From: Archangiaceae bacterium
GTDB taxonomy: Bacteria; Myxococcota; Myxococcia; Myxococcales; Myxococcaceae
Reading direction: 5' to 3'
DNA length: 64,000 bases
Assembly (NCBI GenBank): GCA_016714225.1
Contig: JADJNS010000003.1
Span: forward strand, 186,001-250,000
The stretch's first letter is position 1; each line of letters opens with the position of its first letter. The notes beneath the pieces were generated by a model. The model did no database searches and had not been told where the DNA came from. It worked only from the letters and a program-made list of their open reading frames with translations. Made by a program: the position numbers and the translations under genes. Of the stretch, positions 7,689 through 15,853 are shown in pieces.

Positions 7689-7704
7689 AGCAAGTCGCAT
7701 TCCA
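7689..7704 (-). promoter_or_regulatory. sigma-54-like promoter for the 82-aa/CBS/DUF6544 operon
   Basis: On the minus strand it reads TGGAATGCGACTTGCT. GG at 7703-7702 and GC at 7691-7690 are separated by ten bases. The predicted transcript starts about 5 bases before the ATG at 7674. Confidence 0.6.
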
Positions 7705-7737
7705 CCCGGGGGCGCTGAGCCGCGCCGCGGGCCACGC

Positions 7738-7797
7738 GCACCAGGTGCGCAACCCCGAGGGCCAGACGCAAAACCTGCGGGGAGGGGCAACTTCACC
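7738..7797. promoter_or_regulatory. operator array between the divergent 82-aa and DoxX promoters
   Basis: GCACCAGGTGC (7738-7748) is a perfect palindrome centred 40 bp from the GG of the minus-strand promoter. GCAAAACCTGC (7768-7778) is centred 38 bp from the GG of the plus-strand promoter. Half-sites beginning GCAAC lie at 7749 and 7787, exactly 19 bp on either side of 7768. Confidence 0.5.
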
Positions 7798-7809
7798 CCG
7801 CCGCGCAGC

Positions 7810-7825
7810 GGGCACGACGGTTGCT
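7810..7825 (+). promoter_or_regulatory. near-consensus sigma-54 promoter for DoxX/MgtA
   Basis: It reads GGGCACGACGGTTGCT, matching the sigma-54 consensus at GGCACG and TTGC. GG is at 7811-7812 and GC at 7823-7824. The ATG at 7838 would follow a leader of about 3 bases. Confidence 0.7.
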
Positions 7826-7837
7826 CACAGGTCGGGC

Positions 7838-8329
7838 ATGACCACCACCACCCATACAGCGATGCACCACGACCCTTCCGCGGCGGCCCTCGCGGTCGCG
7901 GAGTACGAAGCCGAGCAGCGGCGCGCGCACGACCAGCGGCAGCACCGCGACGTGCGCATCTACGCGCTGGGCCGCATCTTCATCGCCGCCCTGTTCATCG
8001 TCAGCGGCGCAGCGAAGATCTTCTCTTATTCCGCCACCGTCTCGGCCCTGAACGAGGTGCTGCCCGACGCGCGCATGATGGTGCCTCTAGGCATCGCCAT
8101 CGAGCTCGTCGGCGGAGCGCTGCTGCTGCTCGGCCTGCGCACCCGCGCCGCCGCGGTCGGCCTCATCGCCTACCTCGCCACGGTGACGCTGCTGGTGCAC
8201 CACGACCTCAGCGAGCCCCTCAACCGCTCGTTCGCGCTCGGCAACCTGGCCTTCGCCGGAGCGTTGATGCTGCTCTTCGCCCACGGCGCTGGCGCGCTGA
8301 GCCTCGACCGCGCCACCCACCGGGGCTGA
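7838..8329 (+). CDS. DoxX family membrane protein
   Basis: This 163-residue protein has a charged, His-rich N-terminus of about 45 residues followed by four transmembrane helices. These begin with RIFIAALFIVSGAAKIF and continue through VPLGIAIELVGGALLLLGL, GLIAYLATVTLLVHHDL and SFALGNLAFAGALMLLF. That is the DoxX/SURF4 arrangement. DoxX-like proteins are linked to redox and oxidative stress balance at the membrane, but the activity here is not defined. A second in-frame ATG at 7862 is possible. The P-type ATPase gene begins 7 bases after the stop, so the two form an operon. Confidence 0.8.
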   Translation: MTTTTHTAMHHDPSAAALAVAEYEAEQRRAHDQRQHRDVRIYALGRIFIAALFIVSGAAKIFSYSATVSALNEVLPDARMMVPLGIAIELVGGALLLLGLRTRAAAVGLIAYLATVTLLVHHDLSEPLNRSFALGNLAFAGALMLLFAHGAGALSLDRATHRG

Positions 8330-8336
8330 GCCGCAG

Positions 8337-10967
8337 GTGTCGCGCGCTCCGCCGTCGGTCGCTGCCGAGTGGGCGCGGGTCCCGCGCCCGCACCAGAGCG
8401 CCCCGGCGGCTCCTGCTGCGCGGTGGCCCCGCACCCCGCCTCCGCCGCTGGGCCCGTGGTGGTCGCTTTCACTCGAGGGGCTGCTCGACGCGCTGGGCTC
8501 GACCCGCGACGGGCTGTCGGCCAGCGAGGCCCGCGAGCGCCTCGAGCGGTACGGCCCCAACCGCCTCGACCAGCGGCGCTCGCTCACCCGGCTGAGCGTG
8601 CTGTGGAACCAGGTGCGCAGCCCGCTGCTGCTGCTGTTGCTGTTCGCGGCCCTGGCCTCGGCCCTCGCCGGAGAGTGGACCGATGCCGCGGTGGTCTTCG
8701 CCATCGTCACCGCCACGGTAGGGGTCGGTTACCGCCGCGAGTACCGCGCCCAGCGCGCGGTCGAGGCGCTCCGCAGCCGCATTCGCTCGCACGCTACCGT
8801 GCTCCGCGACGGCACCCGCACCCAGGTGCCGGTCGAAGAGGTGGTGCCCGGAGACGTGGTGCTGCTCGCGGCGGGCAGCCTGGTGCCCGGCGACGGCGCG
8901 GTGCTCGAGGCGACCGACTGCTACCTCAGCGAGGCGGCGCTCACCGGCGAGAGCTTCCCGGTCGAGAAAGAGCCGGGGCCGAGCGCGGCCGACGCGCCGC
9001 TGGCGCGGCGCAAGGGCGCGGTCTTCATGGGCACCAACGTGCGCAGCGGCACCGCGCGCTGCCTGGTGGCCGCCACCGGGCCGAACGCGGCGTTCGGCGC
9101 CATCGCCGAGCGGCTCAGCCTGCGGCGCCCCGAGACCGGGTTCGACCGCGGCCTGCGCCACTTCGGCTACCTGCTCACCAGCGCGATGCTGGTGATGGCG
9201 CTGGGCGTCTTCGCGGTGCACGTGCTCGGTGGCCGGCCTCCGGTCGAGACGCTGCTGTTCGCCATCGCGCTGGCGGTGGGTTTGAGCCCCGAGCTGATGC
9301 CCGCCATCTTGAGCGTCAGCCTCTCGCGGGGCGCCGAGGCGCTCGCCCGGCACGGCGTGGTGGTGCGGCGGCTCAACGCCATCGAAGACCTCGGCAGCAT
9401 GGACGTGCTGTGCACCGACAAGACCGGCACCCTCACCGAGGGCGTGGTGCGGCTCGACGCGGCCTGCGACGCCGGCGGCGCGCCGTCTGACGCGGTGCTC
9501 GAGCTGGCGGCGCTCAACGCTGCGCTCGAGACCGGGCTGCCCAGCCCGCTCGACGACGCGATTCTCGCCGCGCGAACCCCCGACCTCGCCGCGTGGACCA
9601 AGCTGGCCGAAGTTCCCTTCGACTTCGTGCGCAAGCGCGTCAGCGTGGTGGTGCAGGGCGCGGGCGGCGCGCGGCTCATCACCAAAGGGGCGGTGGGCCC
9701 GGTGCTCGACGCCTGCACCCGGCTCGAAGGCGGTGCGCCCCTCGACGCGGCCGCCCGGGCGGGGCTCGAGGCGCGCTGCGCCGAGCTGAACGGGCGCGGC
9801 CTGCGCGCGCTCGCGGTGGCCACGCGCGCGCTCGACGTTCGCGACACCTACCACCGCGACGACGAGCGCGAGCTGACCTTTCAGGGGCGGGTGACCTTTC
9901 TCGACCGGCCCAAAGAAGACGTGCGCGCGGTGCTCGCGGCGCTGGCGAAGCAGGGGGTGGCGGTGAAGGTCATCACCGGCGACAGCGCGGGGGTCGCCCA
10001 GTACGTCGCCAGCCTGGTGGGGCTCGACCCCGGCCGCACCCTGACCGGCGCCGGCCTCGACCGCATGAGCGACGAGGCGCTGTGGCGCGCGGCCGAGACC
10101 ACCCAGCTCTTCGTCGAGGTCGACCCCCACCAGAAAGAGCGCATCATTCTGGCGCTCAAGAAGAGCGGGCACGTGGTCGGCTTTCTCGGCGACGGCGTCA
10201 ACGACGCGCCCGCGATGCACGCCGCCGATGCCGGCATCTCGGTCGACCAGGCGGTCGACGTGGCGCGCGAGGCGGCCGACTTCGTGCTCTTGCAGCGCGA
10301 CCTCGACGTCATTCGGCGCGGCGTCGAAGAGGGCCGGCGCACCTTCGCCAACACCCTCAAGTACGTGCTGACGTCGATGAGCGCCAACCTCGGCAACATG
10401 CTCAGCATGTCGGTGGCCTCGCTCTTCTTGCCCTTCCTGCCGCTCACCGCCGGTCAGATTCTGCTCAACAACTTTCTCTCTGACGTGCCCGCCCTCGGCA
10501 TCGCCGACGACCGCGTCGACCCCGAGCTGGTGCGCGCCCCCCAGCGCTGGCAGCTGCGCTTCATCGGCAGGTTCATGCTCGAGTTCGGCCTGCTCAGCTC
10601 GGCCTTCGACTTCGCGACCTTCGGGGTGCTGCTGTACGGCTTTCGCGCCGCGCCCGCCGAGTTCCGCTCGGGCTGGTTCGTCGAGTCGCTGCTCACCGAG
10701 CTGGCGGTGGCCCTGGTGGTGCGCACCCGCCGCCCTGCCTTTCGCAGCCGGCCCGGGCGGCTGCTGGCGTGGACCTCGGCGCTGCTCGCGGTGCTGGCCG
10801 TCGCGATACCGTACCTGCCGTGGTCCCACTTCGTGGGCCTGGTGCCCCTGCCTCCCTCGCTGCTCGCCGCGGTGGTCGGCATCACGGTCGCCTACGTGGT
10901 CTCGGCCGAGCTCCTCAAGCAGTGGTTCTACCGGCGCCTGCAGCGGTCAGGCGGCTCGGGGCGATAG
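8337..10967 (+). CDS. P-type ATPase, MgtA-like (magnesium-translocating type)
   Basis: This 876-residue P-type ATPase shows all core motifs: an N-terminal cation ATPase domain (LSASEARERLERYGPNRL), the actuator loop LTGES near residue 202, the phosphorylation site DKTGT near residue 361, and the hinge GDGVNDAPAMHAADAGIS. The fourth membrane helix reads AVGLSPELMPAI, which is characteristic of the P3B (MgtA/MgtB) class rather than calcium or heavy-metal pumps. Mg2+ uptake is therefore the best guess. The gene starts with GTG 7 bases after DoxX. The first 35 residues are Pro/Ala-rich and the true start could lie slightly downstream. Confidence 0.85.
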   Translation: MSRAPPSVAAEWARVPRPHQSAPAAPAARWPRTPPPPLGPWWSLSLEGLLDALGSTRDGLSASEARERLERYGPNRLDQRRSLTRLSVLWNQVRSPLLLLLLFAALASALAGEWTDAAVVFAIVTATVGVGYRREYRAQRAVEALRSRIRSHATVLRDGTRTQVPVEEVVPGDVVLLAAGSLVPGDGAVLEATDCYLSEAALTGESFPVEKEPGPSAADAPLARRKGAVFMGTNVRSGTARCLVAATGPNAAFGAIAERLSLRRPETGFDRGLRHFGYLLTSAMLVMALGVFAVHVLGGRPPVETLLFAIALAVGLSPELMPAILSVSLSRGAEALARHGVVVRRLNAIEDLGSMDVLCTDKTGTLTEGVVRLDAACDAGGAPSDAVLELAALNAALETGLPSPLDDAILAARTPDLAAWTKLAEVPFDFVRKRVSVVVQGAGGARLITKGAVGPVLDACTRLEGGAPLDAAARAGLEARCAELNGRGLRALAVATRALDVRDTYHRDDERELTFQGRVTFLDRPKEDVRAVLAALAKQGVAVKVITGDSAGVAQYVASLVGLDPGRTLTGAGLDRMSDEALWRAAETTQLFVEVDPHQKERIILALKKSGHVVGFLGDGVNDAPAMHAADAGISVDQAVDVAREAADFVLLQRDLDVIRRGVEEGRRTFANTLKYVLTSMSANLGNMLSMSVASLFLPFLPLTAGQILLNNFLSDVPALGIADDRVDPELVRAPQRWQLRFIGRFMLEFGLLSSAFDFATFGVLLYGFRAAPAEFRSGWFVESLLTELAVALVVRTRRPAFRSRPGRLLAWTSALLAVLAVAIPYLPWSHFVGLVPLPPSLLAAVVGITVAYVVSAELLKQWFYRRLQRSGGSGR

Positions 10968-11010
10968 AGCGCTCATTCGAAAGGGTGGCTCGTGGGTCGA
11001 GCTCGACGCC

Positions 11011-12498
11011 TCAAAACGGCCAGGCGTGGGGCGCAGCGCGCCGAACCCTGGCACCGGCCCAGGCGTCTCCAGGGCGCAGAATCAGCGGGCGCGCGCGCGT
11101 GCGCCGTCGCGCCCAGACCTCGACCAGCCGCTCGGGCAGCGGGTCGGCGTCGGGGTTCTCGTCGAGGCCGCTGGCGCCCTCGACCGGCGACCCCGGGAAG
11201 CCCGGGTAGCGCGGGCCCATGCCTTCGCGCCAGTACCAGGGGGCGCCGCCGTCGGCGCACGGCACCACGTGGCGCGCCCCCAGCAGCTCGCCCCAGCTGA
11301 GCGCGTCGTCGGCGGTGGCCATCAGCTGCTGCGGGGTGGCGAGCAGCCGCTTGGGCACGTTCACCAGGTACGGAGCCAGCGTCGAGAACACGAAGTGCAG
11401 CGGAGCCAGCTTGAAGCCGCGAATGCCGGTGAAGAGCAGGTCGACCGCGCCCGAGCGCCGCACGCGCCGGCACACCTCGCGCATCGAGCCCCGAAAGTCG
11501 TCGCCGGCGTCGGCGAAGAACGCCGCCGACAGGCGTGCGCTGCGCAAGAGCCAGGTGTTGCCGACGTTGAACAGCCCCGCTTGCGGCCCCGGCGCGTCGG
11601 TCGGCTGCTCGCCGTAGAACGGCAGCGCGCTCACGGTGACGTCGCCGACGGTGCGCGACTGCCACCACTGCAGCGCCTCGACGCGCGTGAAGCCGAGCTG
11701 GCGCAGCCGCGCCGCGCAGTCGGTCGAGAACAGGCTCTCGCGGTCGACCGCCGGCACGAAGACCGGCGTGTCTCGGGGCAGGGTGAGCAGCGAGCCCAGG
11801 TGAAAGTGGTCGCCGTGCGAGTGGGTGATGACCACCGCGTCGATGCGGCCCAGGTCTCTGGCGTGCACCGGCTGGTACCCCGGCAGGTCGATGGCCTGCG
11901 AAGGGCGGAAGTACGGGTCGACCAGCACCCGCGTGGTCGAGGTCGAGAAGGCGATGGTGTGGTGCCCGACGAAGAGCACCCCCGGAGCAGGCGGCCGCAA
12001 AGGCTCGCCCATCGCCACCAGCGCCCGCGCCTCGCGCAGCGGCTGCACCAGCGGCGCCCAGGCCCTCGAGCGCAGCTCTGAGGGTGAAGCGCCCCGCGCC
12101 AGCGCCGCCACTGCGTCGGCCATCGCCGGCCACGTCTTCGCGGTGAGCGGCAGGTCGAGCCCCCGGTTGCCCACCCGCAGGTGCAGGAACCGCGGGGGCA
12201 ACAGCCTGGGGAACAGCACCGCCTCGCGCAGCCGCCGCCGACCGAAGCGCCGGCCGTCGGCGCACAGCGCGGCGTAGGCGGGCGTCGACTCGAGCCACGA
12301 GATGGCCTCGCCCGCTTTTTCCAGCCCTTGCGCAGACGGCATGGCCGCGAGCTGGCGGCGCAGCGGCTCGAGCGCGCGCCGCACCGGCTGCGAGGCCGGC
12401 CCCTGAATGCTGCAGCCGAGGTCTTCGTGGTGGTCGGCTTGCGTGCGCGCCCGGGCCAGCACGGTGAACGAGACGCCGCGATCGAGGGTGCGCCGCAA
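11011..12498 (-). CDS. MBL-fold metal-dependent hydrolase
   Basis: This protein of about 495 residues has an MBL zinc motif THSHGDHFHLG in its central part, preceded by VLFVGHHTIAFSTSTTRVLVDPYF and followed by FYGEQPTDAPGPQAGLFNVG and a C-terminal VVPCADGGAPWYWREGMGP. It resembles UlaG-like or NAPE-PLD-like hydrolases but with a long N-terminal helical region of about 150 residues. The substrate is unknown. The start is uncertain: TTG 12498 is one option and ATG 12342 another. The frame stays open to 12672, but the sequence above 12500 is not protein-like. It is convergent with the P-type ATPase gene. Confidence 0.65.
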   Translation of the reverse strand: MRRTLDRGVSFTVLARARTQADHHEDLGCSIQGPASQPVRRALEPLRRQLAAMPSAQGLEKAGEAISWLESTPAYAALCADGRRFGRRRLREAVLFPRLLPPRFLHLRVGNRGLDLPLTAKTWPAMADAVAALARGASPSELRSRAWAPLVQPLREARALVAMGEPLRPPAPGVLFVGHHTIAFSTSTTRVLVDPYFRPSQAIDLPGYQPVHARDLGRIDAVVITHSHGDHFHLGSLLTLPRDTPVFVPAVDRESLFSTDCAARLRQLGFTRVEALQWWQSRTVGDVTVSALPFYGEQPTDAPGPQAGLFNVGNTWLLRSARLSAAFFADAGDDFRGSMREVCRRVRRSGAVDLLFTGIRGFKLAPLHFVFSTLAPYLVNVPKRLLATPQQLMATADDALSWGELLGARHVVPCADGGAPWYWREGMGPRYPGFPGSPVEGASGLDENPDADPLPERLVEVWARRRTRARPLILRPGDAWAGARVRRAAPHAWPF

Positions 12499-13465
12499 GA
12501 CGGTTGGCGGCTGTAGCAAAGGCCGGCGGAGTTCGGGTTGGCGTTCGCGTGCGGTGGCGCGCTCGGGAGCGGGGTGAGACGAGGCCTGAATGCTCGCCGA
12601 CGTCCCATCACGGGTCGCGCTGGCGCCGTGAGGCTGGCCTCGGGGCTTTCGCACCTTCGCATCGGAACGCACGCCAGCGGCCCTCAGCGCACCGCTCGGC
12701 CTTCAGACAGGCGGGGAACCGCGCGTGCGTCTCACTCACCGGGCCATCGGAGACCCGCCGTCAGGACCCGCGGACGCCGAGTCGGCCCCTCCGTGCCCGG
12801 GGAGCCCCTCGCCATGGGGAGCGGCGCCTTCGGCAAACGAGGGCACGTGCGGTCATTTCTCCCGCTCTGCCGGAGCTTGCCCGGCCACTTTTTCCGCTCT
12901 GAGTCTGTGACGAGCGTAATGCTACAAAGTTCAGTAGTGGAGAGGTTCAATTGCGCACCCCGCAATGACCCCCACGGCACCCCCGAGCCAGGCCACGCGC
13001 GTCGCAGCCCGCCGACCCGCGTCTGCCCGTTCAGCTCAACGCATGAAGCGAGGGGCTGCCCGAGCACGGAGGGACCGGCGCCCCACGCGTCGCAGCCCTG
13101 CGCGGGTGGGCGCGCTCACACCGACCGGCGTCGGCTCGAGCCAGCTTCCCCATCGGAAAGTGAGACCACAGCCTCCGCGTGAGAGGTGCAGGTGGGTTGC
13201 AACGGGTCGCGGTGGTCGAGCGCAGCCGCCCCGAAGTGGTGCTGACCGAGCTCGAGGCTCTGCGACGTCGTCGCTCGTCGGCTGCGCAGCCACTCCATCG
13301 CCTCCGGCAGAGCAAGAAGCTCGAGGCGGCCTCCGGGCTGAAGGTCGGCGCGCAGTACCGGCACCAGCCCCGAGCTTCAGGAGGCGCCGCCCCAGCACCC
13401 CATGCCACCGCCGGGCGGTCGCCCGCTCGCCCTGTGCACCCTCGAGACCTTCCGAAGACGCAATC
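12499..13465. other. about 1 kb without a recognisable gene
   Basis: The six-frame translations here are short or low complexity and none resembles a protein family. There is a locally less GC-rich patch around 12900-12960, with ATGCTACAAAGTTCAG near 12920, that might hold a promoter. No tRNA-like or clear terminator structure was found. The stretch ends in the metallophosphoesterase remnant, so it may be decayed gene sequence. Confidence 0.4.
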
Positions 13466-13583
13466 GACGACGGCCATGGTCTCGGCGCAGAGCAGGTCGC
13501 CTCGGGCAAGGCCTTCTACCGCTTCGACGTCGCCGGCACCGCGCTGCGCTTCATCGTGCTCGACACCGCCAACGAGAATGGAG
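13466..13583 (+). pseudogene. remnant of a metallophosphoesterase gene
   Basis: One frame reads GHGLGAEQVASGKAFYRFDV and then AGTALRFIVLDTANENG. This matches my memory of an internal segment of calcineurin-like phosphoesterases of the TIGR03767 type, in which a GHGF-like element and a Tyr-Tyr-x-Phe-Asp strand precede the strand ending in LDT. Only about 39 residues are preserved. No start, no metal-binding motifs and no continuation are visible, so it appears to be a fragment. It abuts the Rieske gene in the convergent direction. Confidence 0.5.
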
Positions 13584-13615
13584 AGCGGCGCCGAGGCCTT
13601 CAGCCCCACCCACCG

Positions 13616-14617
13616 TCACGCCGCGTCTTTCGGGAGCACTCCGGCGAGCCGCGGGGCGGGCTGCGCCGACGACGGCTGCAGCACGTCGAAGTAGTACCGC
13701 CGGAACTGCAGCGTGGCGCGGTCGGTGCGCACCGAGCGCTCGTCCGCGGGAGCGGGCACCTCAGGAGGCTGGCTCGACTCCACCACCGCCTGGTCCTCTC
13801 TCACGATGCGCAGGTTCGAATAGTTGAAGAGCGGGTTGAGCAGCGGCAGCCGCGCGAAGCTGCGCGCGCCGACCACGATCATCCGGGTGCTGAGCGGGCC
13901 CTGCGGCACGCAGATGGCATGCATGCGGAAGGTGTGGTTCGGCGTGGGTATGTGCAGCACCATGATGTTCGGGCGGTAGAAGTCGAGGTGCCCCACCTCG
14001 CGCGCGGTGTCGCGGTCGAGCACCCCGCGGGTCCGAAAGCCGTACGGCTCGTCGTGCACCTCGATGTCCATGCTCGAGTCGGCCTTCAGGTAGGGCCGAA
14101 CGAAGCGCCCGATGGTGCGGCGGTGCAGAAACGGCACGTGCGGCGTGTCGAGCATGTTCTCCATCGCCCGGGTCCAGTGCGCCTTCCACTCGACCTCGAG
14201 GTACGTGCGGGCGAGCCCCGGCCGCGTCAACGTCTCGGGCACCTCGGGCTCGTGGGGCGCCTCGGCCACCGGCGCGGTGAAGACCCACAGCAGGCCGCCC
14301 AGCGCTCTCGCCGGCACGGGGGTCGCGAACAGCCGCTCGCGCTTCGCGTCGGGGTTGAGCGGCACTCCGCAGTTCTGGCCCTGGCCGTCGAACTTCCAGG
14401 CGTGAAAGGGGCACTCCAGGCAGCCGTCGGCGGTCACCCGCCCCAGCGAGAGCGCCACCCCCCGGTGCGGGCAGCGGTCGACCAGCGCCTTCACCGCGCC
14501 CTCGGGGGTGCGAAACAGCACCAGCTTCTCGCCGGCCACCTGCACCGCCAGCGGCTTCTTCTTCAACCTCTGTGACACCGTCACCGGTGTCCACACATTG
14601 GCGAACCCTTCAAACAC
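13616..14617 (-). CDS. Rieske [2Fe-2S] aromatic ring-hydroxylating oxygenase-like protein
   Basis: This 333-residue protein has an N-terminal Rieske domain with CPHRG and CPFHAW (C-x-H then C-x2-H, near residues 50-75) and a catalytic domain with LDTPHVPFLH, the D-x2-H-x4-H mononuclear iron motif. This is the architecture of VanA/PobA-type oxygenase subunits. Substrates in this family range from aromatics to sterols and chlorophyll intermediates, and the substrate here is not predictable. The start is GTG 14617, preceded by GAGGAG at 5-base spacing. No reductase gene is adjacent. A sigma-54-like element is present upstream. Confidence 0.85.
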   Translation of the reverse strand: MFEGFANVWTPVTVSQRLKKKPLAVQVAGEKLVLFRTPEGAVKALVDRCPHRGVALSLGRVTADGCLECPFHAWKFDGQGQNCGVPLNPDAKRERLFATPVPARALGGLLWVFTAPVAEAPHEPEVPETLTRPGLARTYLEVEWKAHWTRAMENMLDTPHVPFLHRRTIGRFVRPYLKADSSMDIEVHDEPYGFRTRGVLDRDTAREVGHLDFYRPNIMVLHIPTPNHTFRMHAICVPQGPLSTRMIVVGARSFARLPLLNPLFNYSNLRIVREDQAVVESSQPPEVPAPADERSVRTDRATLQFRRYYFDVLQPSSAQPAPRLAGVLPKDAA

Positions 14618-14634
14618 GCTTGCTCCTCGCGACA

Positions 14635-14650
14635 AGCAGGGTACGCGCCA
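14635..14650 (-). promoter_or_regulatory. sigma-54-like promoter for the Rieske gene
   Basis: On the minus strand it reads TGGCGCGTACCCTGCT. GG at 14649-14648 and GC at 14637-14636 have the ten-base spacer. The predicted transcript would start about 8 bases before GTG 14617, which would cut into the Shine-Dalgarno sequence. That lowers confidence. No GCA-N5-TGC site is seen nearby. Confidence 0.4.
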
Positions 14651-14675
14651 GGGGCTCGACCCGTTTCAGGGTGCC

Positions 14676-15572
14676 CTACGCCGCGTGGGGGTGGAGCAGC
14701 GGCTTCATCGAAGCAGGCAGCTGCGCTTTGACGTCGGCGAGCTCGCCTTCGCTCACGAACTCGCCCATCGCGCCGCCCATGCGGGTCACCAGGGCGGCGG
14801 CGCGCCGCGCCGGCACCTTCAGCCGCGCCTGCAGGTCGCGCTCGATGGTGCGCCGGCTGACGGTGCGATCGGGCGCCCCGCGGCTGTTCACCTGCAGCGG
14901 CTCGCGCACCAGCGCCGGCAGCTGCGCGAGAAAGTCGGCCCGCTCGTTCTGGGTGAGCCGCCGCAGCAGCCCGGTGGCGACCACCTCGAAAGCCGCCCGT
15001 GCCTCGCTGTCGCCCTCGAGCCCGGTCACCTGCTTGACGTGGTCGGTGAAGGCCCTGAGCGACCGCCGCCGGCGCTGCCCGCTGCGCTCTTCCGCCGTCG
15101 ACCGACGCCGGCCCAGGCGCCGGGGCCCGGTGAAGCCCTCGGGCTTCGCCGGCGCCGCGTCCGACAGCTGCCCGAAGATCACCTCGCGCACCCGGTGCTG
15201 CGGCACCGCGTTCGAGAGAATCAGGTCGTCCAGCGTCACGATGCCCACCGGCCGCTGGCCCTCCATCACCACCACCCGGCGCACGTGCATCGCGTGCATC
15301 ATCGCCACCGCCTGCTCGACGGTGTCGGTCTTCTCGAGGGTCACCGGGTCGCGGGTCATCACCTCGCTCAACGGCAGCCGCGACGGCTTGAAGTTCGATG
15401 CCACGATCTTCAGCGCCAGATCGCGGTCGGTGACGATGCCGCGCAGGCGGCTGTGGTCCATCACCAGCACCGCGCCGATGTGGTTGTTCTCCATCGCGCG
15501 CGCGGCCTCGGCCGCCGTCGCAGTCGGCCGCAGCACCACCAGCCTTCCCTCACAAAACCTGGCGAGATTCAT
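14676..15572 (-). CDS. CBS-domain protein with C-terminal DUF2267
   Basis: This 298-residue protein has two CBS motifs in residues 1-130 (LVVLRPTATAAEAARAMENNHIGAVLVMD, IVTDRDLALK, MTRDPVTLEKTDTVEQA, GIVTLDDLIL). A basic linker of about 40 residues (RRLGRRRSTAEERSGQRRRRS) follows, then a helical DUF2267 domain with LLRRLTQNERADFLAQLPALVREPL. The combination suggests nucleotide sensing coupled to an unknown effector domain. ATG 15572 is preceded by AAAGGAG. It is transcribed towards the Rieske gene with about 60 bases between them. Confidence 0.85.
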   Translation of the reverse strand: MNLARFCEGRLVVLRPTATAAEAARAMENNHIGAVLVMDHSRLRGIVTDRDLALKIVASNFKPSRLPLSEVMTRDPVTLEKTDTVEQAVAMMHAMHVRRVVVMEGQRPVGIVTLDDLILSNAVPQHRVREVIFGQLSDAAPAKPEGFTGPRRLGRRRSTAEERSGQRRRRSLRAFTDHVKQVTGLEGDSEARAAFEVVATGLLRRLTQNERADFLAQLPALVREPLQVNSRGAPDRTVSRRTIERDLQARLKVPARRAAALVTRMGGAMGEFVSEGELADVKAQLPASMKPLLHPHAA

Positions 15573-15728
15573 CGAAGGGCTCCTTTGAACGGCCGCGGGC
15601 GCCTGCGGCAGATGGGTCGCCCCGGCTCGCGCCGTGGCTCAGCCGGTCGAGCATCGGGCGTGCCACGGCGGGGGCGCCCAGGCGCCGTGCACCGTCGCTC
15701 GAACCGCGCGCCCTTGCCGAGGCAGCTG

Positions 15729-15812
15729 CAACCGCTGCGCGGCGCCTGGCGTGGGTGGCGCCACCCGCCGCGCACCGTTTGCGCGACCCTCGACGCGAGG
15801 CGCAGCACCTGC
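15729..15812. promoter_or_regulatory. three GCA-N5-TGC sites upstream of the first monoheme protein gene
   Basis: GCAACCGCTGC (15729-15739), GCACCGTTTGC (15773-15783) and GCAGCACCTGC (15802-15812) lie upstream of the promoter at 15826. Their centres are 93, 49 and 20 bp from the GG. Confidence 0.4.
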
Positions 15813-15825
15813 CGGCGCGAGAGGC

Positions 15826-15841
15826 TGGCACGGCTGCTGCT
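15826..15841 (+). promoter_or_regulatory. near-consensus sigma-54 promoter for the monoheme protein gene
   Basis: It reads TGGCACGGCTGCTGCT, matching TGGCACG perfectly, with GG at 15827-15828 and GC at 15839-15840. The ATG at 15854 lies about 3 bases after the predicted transcript start, the same geometry as at DoxX. Confidence 0.65.
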
Positions 15842-15853
15842 GACCTCACCGTC

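Noticed and set aside
8469..10829. Large minus-strand ORF opposite the P-type ATPase gene
   Set aside because: No domain and skewed composition; the plus strand carries all P-type ATPase motifs.
12965..14575. Long plus-strand ORF across the Rieske gene
   Set aside because: Most of it is antisense to a gene with Rieske and mononuclear iron motifs. Only the small metallophosphoesterase-like segment in it looks real.
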